The position numbers were made by a program, and so were the translations under genes. From Clostridia bacterium (GTDB lineage Bacteria > Bacillota > Clostridia > Christensenellales > Pumilibacteraceae), in NCBI GenBank assembly GCA_017452405.1, contig JAFTMM010000108.1, forward strand, positions 1 through 7,350: 7,350 bases of DNA, given 5' to 3'. Position 1 is the first letter of the stretch, and every line of letters starts with the position of its first letter. Below the pieces are notes generated by a model. That model was not told the origin of the DNA. It was given only the letters and a program-made list of their open reading frames with translations, and made no database searches. This document shows, piece after piece, positions 1 through 4,687 of the stretch.

Positions 1-249
1 TCTCAAGAAGAATCTCATTTTGGGAAGGAATACCGTCATCCCGAGCAGGAATACCGACCTCCCGAGCAGGAATACCGTCATCCCGAGCAGGAATACCGTC
101 ATCCCGAGCTTGTCGAGGGATCTCAAGAAGAATCTCATTTTGGGAAGGAATACCGTCATCCCGAGCAGGAATACCGACCTCCCGAGCTTGTCGAGGGATC
201 TCAATCCCAAGAGATACTTCGACTTCGCTCACGCTGCGCTCAGTATGAC
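1..249. repeat. Nested palindromic/tandem repeat element inside the methyltransferase gene
   Basis: Bases 1-67 recur exactly at 121-187, a 120-bp period. Within these lie six copies of a 21-bp unit with core GTCATCCCGAGC or the variant GACCTCCCGAGC: 27-47, 48-68, 69-89, 90-110, 147-167 and 168-188. TTGTCGAGGGATCTCA follows at 110-125 and 188-203. The right end, 217-249, finishes in GCGCTCAGTATGAC. Its reverse complement (GTCATACTGAGC) matches the core at 10 of 12 bases, so the element has inverted ends. Periods of 21 and 120 are multiples of three and no stop occurs in frame 1. It resembles the GTCATCCxGAGC intergenic repeats common in many bacterial genomes (recalled family resemblance, not searched). 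Whether it continues left of the window is unknown. Confidence 0.9.
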
Positions 250-549
250 GATGGCTTAGATGCAGGAAAATCCTCCCTCTCAGTGAAAGGCGCAACGGAG
301 GGGAAAAGTCGAACCTTAATCGTACTCGATCCGCCTCGTAGCGGTTGCGACAAATCGGTAATCGAAGCAGTCAACGCTTGTGGAGCAGAGAACATAATCT
401 ACGTTTCCTGTAATCCCTCCACCCTTGCCCGCGACCTCACTTTATTGACTTCCTATGCTCCTGTAACCATAACCCCCTTTGATATGTTCCCGCAGTGCGC
501 CCACGTCGAGAGTGTCATTTGTCTTGAAAAATCGAAACAGGAAAGTTAA
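1..549 (+). CDS. rlmD: TrmA/RlmD-family RNA uracil-C5 methyltransferase, C-terminal part, with in-frame repeat (5' end outside window)
   Basis: S-adenosylmethionine-dependent enzyme of the TrmA/RlmC/RlmD family, which makes 5-methyluridine in 23S rRNA or tRNA. Frame 1 has no stop from the window edge to TAA 547-549, so the gene enters from the left. Numbering codons from position 1, the catalytic domain shows DPPRSGCD (110-117), YVSCNPSTLARD with the nucleophilic Cys at 137, and DMFPQCAHVE with the proposed general-base Glu at 170. Codons 1 to about 83 are repetitive DNA read as protein (units like EYRHPEQ). The family-like sequence resumes near codon 103 (SRTLIVLDPPR). The insert thus sits in the variable stretch just before the DPPR strand, expected to be a surface loop. 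A GTG at 283 could be miscalled as a start, but has no good ribosome site and would leave only the last 88 residues. The Cys in PQCAH replaces the usual Thr/Ser. The exact target (RlmD, RlmCD or TrmA) cannot be fixed from this fragment. The gene could be decayed if the unseen part is broken. Confidence 0.85.
   Translation, partial: SQEESHFGKEYRHPEQEYRPPEQEYRHPEQEYRHPELVEGSQEESHFGKEYRHPEQEYRPPELVEGSQSQEILRLRSRCAQYDDGLDAGKSSLSVKGATEGKSRTLIVLDPPRSGCDKSVIEAVNACGAENIIYVSCNPSTLARDLTLLTSYAPVTITPFDMFPQCAHVESVICLEKSKQES
272..303. repeat. Short inverted-repeat segment next to the main element
   Basis: CCTCCCTCTCAGTG begins this stretch and GGAGGGG ends it, so CCTCC (272-276) can pair with GGAGG (297-301), or CCCTC (275-279) with GAGGG (299-303). 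It lies between the main repeat and the conserved DPPR motif and is read in frame as SSLSVKGATEGK. It looks like part of another dispersed repeat type, but that is an inference from composition and symmetry only. Confidence 0.45.
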
Positions 550-551
550 CT

Positions 552-878
552 ATGGCTACGTTTGATGATTTTATGAAATTGGATATACGGGTGGGTACGA
601 TAATTAGCGCGCAAAACTTTGACAAAGCTAAAAAGCCCGCCTATCAATTAGAGATTGACTTCGGCGCGCTTGGAATTAAAAAATCCTCCGCGCAGATTAC
701 CGATTACTATACGGCAGAAGAACTTGTCGGCAAACAAATATTAGCAGTCGTCAATTTTCCGCCTAGGCAGATTGCGAACTTTATGAGCGAAGTGCTGGTG
801 CTTGGCACTTACAGCGACGGCGGTGTCGTGCTTATAACTCCGGAAAGACCGGTTGATAACGGCGATAAATTAGGGTAA
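552..878 (+). CDS. csaA: CsaA, tRNA-binding-domain (Trbp111-like) protein
   Basis: A 108-residue cytoplasmic protein that is one OB-fold tRNA-binding domain, the usual CsaA length (about 110). The family dimerises, is described as a secretion-related chaperone in Bacillus, and has the same fold as the tRNA-binding C-terminus of methionyl-tRNA synthetase. Hallmarks are DIRVGTI (11-17), KKPAYQLEIDFG (27-38), KKSSAQIT (43-50), VVNFPPRQI (66-74) and SEVLVLG (79-85), with an NGDKLG-type end. The start is supported by AGGAAAG at 539-545, six bases before ATG. That site overlaps the end of the methyltransferase gene (stop 547-549), suggesting one transcript and possibly translational coupling. The chain looks complete and undamaged. 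The family is near certain; its cellular role here is not. Confidence 0.96.
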   Translation: MATFDDFMKLDIRVGTIISAQNFDKAKKPAYQLEIDFGALGIKKSSAQITDYYTAEELVGKQILAVVNFPPRQIANFMSEVLVLGTYSDGGVVLITPERPVDNGDKLG

Positions 879-930
879 AAGTAAGGTTTAAACGCGCGGT
901 AACATAAAAACAATTAAAGGAGAACTATTG

Positions 931-1089
931 ATGAATAATTTATTGGAAATCAATGGAACTATTGAAATTTCAGAGGATTTAACTATAGATCAATTTATAG
1001 ATTTGTTTATTGAATTTATTGAACGTCACGATTGTTTTTTCGGCGGGGGATTTAAAGAAATCGACGACGTAAATAATAGTGAGGAATAA
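931..1089 (+). CDS. Small acidic hypothetical protein, 52 aa
   Basis: ATG 931 to TAA 1087-1089 encodes 52 residues beginning MNNLLEINGTIEISEDLTID. AAAGGAG (917-923) lies seven bases before the start, as good as the sites of its neighbours. The chain is acidic, with a hydrophobic/acidic run likely to be helical (ISEDLTIDQFIDLFIEFIERH, residues 13-33 in part), then CFFGGGFKEID (35-45) and an acidic tail. There is no signal peptide or membrane span. I do not recognise a family. It lies between csaA and the PH-domain gene, co-directional, with gaps of 52 and 37 bases and no visible terminator, so it is probably co-transcribed. Good ribosome site and protein-like composition argue for a real gene. 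Confidence 0.7.
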   Translation: MNNLLEINGTIEISEDLTIDQFIDLFIEFIERHDCFFGGGFKEIDDVNNSEE

Positions 1090-1126
1090 CATAGGATAAA
1101 ATGAAATTTAATAAAGGAGTAAATAA

Positions 1127-1636
1127 ATGAACGAAGAGCAGAACAACGTAAATGTGGAAAATGAAGAAAAAGTATTGTGGCAATTTGCCGTAAGCAGAGC
1201 ACGAAAACTCTTTTATATGATGAGGGTTTTGATTATCTTACCTATTATATTAATTGTTATCGGACTGATGTTGCTTTTGTCAGGCAATATTAAAGTTCCT
1301 GCTTTTATGATTATATTTATAGGAATACCCGTGTTTGCAACTTTATTGAGCGCTATCGCAATATATATTCAAAAAATAACGGTATTTACTATCACGGATA
1401 AAAAAATATACGTGCAACATCCTAAAGTACTTTTCTACGCAGAATTTGCCGATATTATGGATATTCGCGTAACTCATTCACTCTTTAATAAGAAAATTGG
1501 AAACATAAATTTCGCCTTAATAGACGGGCATAATTCATACTACAAATTTTTCATGATAGATTTCCCTGATTCGGTTTATAACTTATTAGTGTCGTTATGT
1601 AAAGGTGAAGATCCTACGAAAGTTTTCTCGTCTTAA
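1127..1636 (+). CDS. Membrane protein with bacterial PH-like (bPH2/YdbT-type) domain
   Basis: 169 residues. The N-terminus is polar and charged (1-30). Two hydrophobic helices follow at about 33-52 and 58-81, joined by a short SGNIKV turn. Then comes a cytosolic beta-rich domain (about 83-156) with the pattern VFTITDKKIYV...FADIMDIRVTHSLFNKKIGNINFALID typical of bacterial PH-like domains (DUF304/bPH2). Such proteins have a helical hairpin in the membrane and a PH fold facing the cytoplasm; their function is mostly unknown. The start is set by AAAGGAG at 1113-1119, seven bases before ATG. It is the last gene before the terminator at 1724-1753. It is more AT-rich than csaA and citrate synthase, like the 52-aa ORF just upstream, so the two may have arrived or evolved together. 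Confidence 0.8.
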   Translation: MNEEQNNVNVENEEKVLWQFAVSRARKLFYMMRVLIILPIILIVIGLMLLLSGNIKVPAFMIIFIGIPVFATLLSAIAIYIQKITVFTITDKKIYVQHPKVLFYAEFADIMDIRVTHSLFNKKIGNINFALIDGHNSYYKFFMIDFPDSVYNLLVSLCKGEDPTKVFSS

Positions 1637-1723
1637 AAGAATCCTAAAACATAGCGTTAATAAGAATGTTTGTTTCATTAATTTTTCTTTTGATAAGAAT
1701 TGTGAAGTGAAGATCACCAAAAC

Positions 1724-1753
1724 AAAAACGGCGTTAGTTTAACGCCGTTTTTT
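1724..1753 (+). terminator. Rho-independent terminator of the first operon
   Basis: AAAAACGGCGTT (1724-1735) pairs perfectly with AACGCCGTTTTT (1741-1752) across a five-base loop AGTTT, giving a GC-rich core and a T run. It lies about 90 bases after the PH-domain gene and before the promoter of the next gene. Confidence 0.93.
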
Positions 1754-1758
1754 GACTT

Positions 1759-1790
1759 ATCCGCCGTAATAGGTTGGTGGTGGGGCGGAT
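1759..1790. other. Weak inverted repeat after the terminator
   Basis: ATCCGCC (1759-1765) and GGCGGAT (1784-1790) are perfect inverted arms around an 18-base G/T-rich loop containing GGTTGGTGGTGGGG. It could be a second weak hairpin, a protein-binding site or a repeat fragment. It lies just upstream of the promoter for the 530-aa gene. Confidence 0.35.
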
Positions 1791-1806
1791 TTTGGACAAT
1801 ATTCTA

Positions 1807-1836
1807 TTTACAACCCTGCAATGCGCGTGATAAAAT
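1807..1836 (+). promoter_or_regulatory. Predicted sigma-A promoter for the exonuclease-like gene
   Basis: TTTACA (1807-1812, 5 of 6 to consensus) and TAAAAT (1831-1836, 5 of 6) are 18 bases apart. TG at 1828-1829, one base before the -10 hexamer, makes an extended -10. Transcription would start near 1843, giving a leader of under 40 bases, with GATC repeated at both ends of a short palindrome-like stretch (1843-1858). Confidence 0.65.
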
Positions 1837-1879
1837 AAATCCGATCAGAGGGAAGATCTTTATTGTAGGAGGAAGAATT

Positions 1880-3472
1880 ATGTACGTCGTAGCAGACGTT
1901 GAGTGGGCGTTTAATAAAAGTGAAAAAAGGAGTCCGACGCAATTAACGGCGGTGCGTGTGGACGCTGAATGGAACGTTGTTGAAAAATTTACTGAGTATA
2001 TTAAACCTGCAGATTCCTCCTTTCACGAATGGAGCCAAGTTGCGTATAACGGCGGTATGCCCGAAGCGTTCTTGTACGCTCGCAGTTGCTTTGCCGTAAT
2101 GAAGGCGTTTGAAAAATGGCTTAAAGCTAACGACGTGTTGTGCTGGTGGTTTGAGGAATCCAAGCGTATGTTTAACGAAACTTATTCCATGATGCTTAAA
2201 AAAGAACACGGGTTACGCACGGTTATATTAAGCGATTATATGGTGGATTTTTTTAAGTGGAAGGGACGTCAAATCGTAAGCCCATACATCCTGGCAAGAG
2301 ATCGAAACATCGACGTTCCCGACTTGACGCACGACTCTGAAAACGACGTCACCGCAATCCTCAATCTATTCAAAGGGGTAGGTTTTCCGCAAGAACTACT
2401 TGCAAGAAGTCCGAAAATTCCGCCTCCGCCTCCGTTGAAAATATCGTCGATAAAGAATCCGTATTATTACGACGTCCAATCGCGCCTTTTTCATAAAAAA
2501 GGTTGCACATTACTCTCAGAGCAAACCAAGGGTTTCGGCTTTGATTCCGTTTCATCCGGTATTAAAAAAAATTTCCGCCCTTGCGAATGTGCTAAAAAAG
2601 ACTATCGGCAATTTTATCAAGCACGCGCTAAAAAGCTACTTTCCCGACTGTCGTATAACTACGCGTATTCGCCTACCTCCAATGTTTTTCATCGCGTTAG
2701 TTGTAAGCATCTATATAATGCGCATAATATTAGCGGATCGACTAAATATGAAACGGTTGTAAAAACGGGCAGAAGACCTTGCAAGGTTTGCAATCCCGAT
2801 CCTTTATGCGATTTAAACGAGAAGCAGAGGTACGTCAACCGAGCGTTGAGCGGGAGCGAACAGCGCGCGCTTGTAAGGCATAAAGAATCACAGAAAGAAC
2901 GCTTTTCGGGCTCTAGCAATATAGTATTGACTGAACAGGAGCGCAAGGATTTCTTAACGCTTACTCAACCGAATTTAGTTTTCTTTGCCTCATGCGGATG
3001 TCAGAATTTTCATACAATGAACTGCTCCAAGCTTAAAGGTAAAACCGAAATTCGAGGTTTTGGGAGTTTTGCAGACGCGCGCAGGGCGGGGTACACTCCT
3101 TGTCGCTCATGTCGTCCAAGCAAAAAGCTGGACGTAAAGGTATCTATTCCGATCACAAGCAAGGTGCGACAAACGGAAACGTTAAGCGAGTTAAAGCATT
3201 TGTGCGCGAGTTGGGGATATAGTTATTCCTTAGATAACAAGTTTTTTAAAATAGAAACTATGGTAGGTAAGTGGAAAATATATATATTTTCACGCCCCGT
3301 TGTCGTAGACCACGTAAATCTCGTGGTTACTCCAAACTCAGACGAATATCATCGTCAGCACCGAATTTTCCTTTCTTTGGTAGACGCATTTAATTATATT
3401 CACAGGCACGACGATAGCCTTTTGCAAAAACGGTTGTGTAAAACAAAAACGTCGTTAGCGTGTTATCCCTAA
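1880..3472 (+). CDS. DEDDh exonuclease-like protein with three HC3 putative zinc modules
   Basis: 530 residues, cytoplasmic, no membrane span. Residues 1-175 resemble a DnaQ-type 3'-5' exonuclease: ADVEW gives motif I Asp6 and Glu8, and HDSENDVTAILNLF gives motif III His151 and Asp156. The expected motif II Asp is not evident; WWFEESKRMF (89-98) lies there, so activity is uncertain. A PPPPP linker (181-185) follows. Then come three modules: H205-C209-C235-C237, H271-C275-C301-C304 and H378-C382-C408-C411. Each is FHxxxC, exactly 25 residues, then PC and another Cys, with CxxC in the last two and CxC in the first. The four ligands suggest a Zn site in each, with a possible nucleic-acid or protein-binding role. 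Residues about 430-515 form an unrecognised C-terminal region. AGGAGG at 1867-1872 fixes the start. It stands alone behind its own promoter. Function is not known; a nucleic-acid processing role is inference. Confidence 0.88.
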   Translation: MYVVADVEWAFNKSEKRSPTQLTAVRVDAEWNVVEKFTEYIKPADSSFHEWSQVAYNGGMPEAFLYARSCFAVMKAFEKWLKANDVLCWWFEESKRMFNETYSMMLKKEHGLRTVILSDYMVDFFKWKGRQIVSPYILARDRNIDVPDLTHDSENDVTAILNLFKGVGFPQELLARSPKIPPPPPLKISSIKNPYYYDVQSRLFHKKGCTLLSEQTKGFGFDSVSSGIKKNFRPCECAKKDYRQFYQARAKKLLSRLSYNYAYSPTSNVFHRVSCKHLYNAHNISGSTKYETVVKTGRRPCKVCNPDPLCDLNEKQRYVNRALSGSEQRALVRHKESQKERFSGSSNIVLTEQERKDFLTLTQPNLVFFASCGCQNFHTMNCSKLKGKTEIRGFGSFADARRAGYTPCRSCRPSKKLDVKVSIPITSKVRQTETLSELKHLCASWGYSYSLDNKFFKIETMVGKWKIYIFSRPVVVDHVNLVVTPNSDEYHRQHRIFLSLVDAFNYIHRHDDSLLQKRLCKTKTSLACYP

Positions 3473-3490
3473 CTGAGAACACGCGCTTGA

Positions 3491-3655
3491 GAATCCCTTG
3501 CGGGATTGCGATATGCTACTAATGCAACTCGATATGCCTACGGCTCGATATGTTTGCTTCACAACCGAGATATTTATCTCATATCGAATTTGCGCGAAGC
3601 GAAAATATATCGAGTTCGAGCAGAGCGAGAACGTATCGAGTCGGGCAAAGCCGAC
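3491..3655. repeat. Cruciform-type intergenic repeat (MITE-like)
   Basis: Three CGATATG-type copies (3509-3515, 3530-3536, 3546-3552) are followed by three copies in the opposite orientation: CATATCG 3580-3586, a TATCG core at 3608-3612 and GTATCG 3633-3638. They surround GAGATA/TATCTC near 3567-3580. Short side hairpins lie between them, such as AATCCC/GGGATT at 3492-3507 and GTCGG/CCGAC at 3640-3655. The whole can fold into a long imperfect stem with side arms. It looks like a dispersed palindromic repeat. No transposase is nearby, and I see no clear target-site duplication. Confidence 0.7.
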
Positions 3656-3676
3656 GTAACGACAGAGAAAGAAAAG

Positions 3677-3719
3677 AGAGCAAGAATAGCAGGGTTTTTA
3701 ATCCTTTTACTCTTGCTCT
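3677..3719. terminator. Candidate bidirectional terminator between convergent genes
   Basis: AGAGCAAGA (3677-3685) and TCTTGCTCT (3711-3719) are perfect nine-base arms with a 25-base loop. Read on the minus strand the stem is followed by a pyrimidine-rich CTTTTCTTTC tract, so it suits the M23 gene better than the plus-strand gene. The long loop lowers confidence. The rest of 3473-3780 holds the repeat and no convincing gene. Confidence 0.45.
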
Positions 3720-3780
3720 TTATGCTTGCAAATAAGGGCTTAGCTCATATAAATGCTTTATAAGGAGAGATAAAGTTTAA

Positions 3781-4506
3781 TTATTTCTCAGTGCCTTCGG
3801 GGAGTTTGGTCATAGGGTCAACGTAGTTACCGCTACCGTCGCGCATTTCAAGGTGAAGGTGCGCTCCGTCGTTCTGTTCGCTCATCATTGAGTCGGAGAT
3901 ATAACCTATGGTCGTGCCCGTCGTAATAATGTCACCTTCTTCTACGAGCGTGTCGGCGCTGAGGGATTTGTAAGTTGCCGTCAGACCGTCCGTCTGCGCA
4001 ACGGTGATGACGTAGCCGTCTTGAGTAGTATACTTGACCTCTGTGACGGTGCCGTCATAAACGGCAAGTACTTCTGCCGTACCTTCTGCGTGGAAGTCAA
4101 CGCCGTTATGCGTAGAATACCAATGCAGGGTGTTCGACCAAACCAGCTCTTCTAGCTTGCACTCTATGCCAAGCGTGTACGACGAAAGGGGACTGCCGTA
4201 CTGCGGTGTAGTAGCGGTAGGCTGATCGTCGGGGGTTGTACCGCTCGGCTGATCGTCGGGCTGTTCGGGCGTAGTACCGCCACCCTCGCCATTATTATCG
4301 CCGTCGCCGTTGCCCGAGCCGTCCGAAGGCTTATTCGGATCTATATTATCGTTAGGAGTAGTAATGCCGGGCGTATCGGGATTAGGCGTGGTGCTTGTAA
4401 CGCCGACGGCGATAGCAGTAACCACTATGGCAATAATCGCTGCAATGGTACAAACCAGAAGCGCGATATAAAGTTTCTTATTCGTTTGCTTTTTGTCGTT
4501 GTTCAT
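3781..4506 (-). CDS. SpoIIQ-like membrane-anchored M23 (LytM) peptidase
   Basis: 241 residues. A short charged N-terminus (1-11) is followed by one membrane helix (about 12-36), then a Thr/Pro/Gly/Asp-rich low-complexity linker (38-103). The extracytoplasmic LytM domain spans about 110-235. Zinc ligands are visible: H133 and D137 in THNGVDF, and H216 and H218 in AHLHLE, so the site looks intact. M23 enzymes cut peptidoglycan cross-bridges or stem peptides. The order TM, linker and LytM, with LHWYSTHNGVDF, GYVITVAQTDGL, YKSLSADTLVEEGD and a C-terminal VDP, resembles SpoIIQ. SpoIIQ is the forespore membrane protein that pairs with SpoIIIAH during engulfment; no spoIIIAH is in the window, so identity is tentative. 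The ribosome site reads GGAGGA on the minus strand (4514-4519), seven bases from the start. The gene is divergent from citrate synthase and convergent with the exonuclease-like gene. Confidence 0.92.
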   Translation of the reverse strand: MNNDKKQTNKKLYIALLVCTIAAIIAIVVTAIAVGVTSTTPNPDTPGITTPNDNIDPNKPSDGSGNGDGDNNGEGGGTTPEQPDDQPSGTTPDDQPTATTPQYGSPLSSYTLGIECKLEELVWSNTLHWYSTHNGVDFHAEGTAEVLAVYDGTVTEVKYTTQDGYVITVAQTDGLTATYKSLSADTLVEEGDIITTGTTIGYISDSMMSEQNDGAHLHLEMRDGSGNYVDPMTKLPEGTEK

Positions 4507-4581
4507 TTTTCGTTCCTCCGTTAATTTGCACGGAAATTATTGACTGCAAAGCGTAAAATATACACGGCAATATAAAATCAT

Positions 4582-4610
4582 TTGCAATTTTTTCTTTTTT
4601 ATGGTAAAAT
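4582..4610 (+). promoter_or_regulatory. Predicted promoter for citrate synthase
   Basis: TTGCAA (4582-4587) and TAAAAT (4605-4610) are 17 bases apart, with TG at 4602-4603 forming an extended -10. Transcription would start near 4617, giving a leader of about 70 bases. The -10 overlaps an ATG at 4601 that is in frame with the gene, which rules against that ATG as the start. Confidence 0.7.
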
Positions 4611-4635
4611 GTTCGGTAAGTATCGGAAGATTAGG

Positions 4636-4668
4636 TGGAAGGGCGCACTTATTAGCGCCACGCTTCCA
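4636..4668 (+). promoter_or_regulatory. 5'-UTR hairpin ahead of the citrate synthase ribosome site
   Basis: TGGAAG (4636-4641) pairs with CTTCCA (4663-4668), and GGCGC (4642-4646) with GCGCC (4655-4659). ACG (4660-4662) is bulged and the loop is eight bases. It ends seven bases before AAGGAGG (4676-4682). It could stabilise the mRNA or be a binding site. No T run follows, so it is not a simple terminator, and no known riboswitch is recognised. Confidence 0.5.
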
Positions 4669-4687
4669 ATTTATCAAGGAGGTAATA

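Noticed and set aside
27..188. CRISPR array
   Set aside because: The 21-bp units abut directly with no unique spacers, and no cas gene is present.
20..259. 79-aa ORF through the repeats
   Set aside because: It is the repeat element read in another frame, with a TTG-type start and no ribosome site; the methyltransferase frame explains the region.
283..549. Methyltransferase as an 88-aa protein starting at GTG 283
   Set aside because: The frame is open upstream to the window edge, there is no good ribosome site, and a catalytic fragment alone would lack the SAM-binding part.
1101..1130. Nine-codon ORF overlapping the PH-domain gene start (ATGA)
   Set aside because: Its ribosome site is weak and its codons include the next gene's ribosome site; chance is the simplest explanation.
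1943..2946. Several small ORFs on both strands inside the 530-aa gene
   Set aside because: They are out-of-frame shadows of a gene with clear start, motifs and regular module spacing.
3506..3763. 85-aa ORF with a hydrophobic C-terminus
   Set aside because: It starts at TTG without a ribosome site, runs through the palindromic repeat, and its hydrophobic end is read from the terminator-like hairpin.
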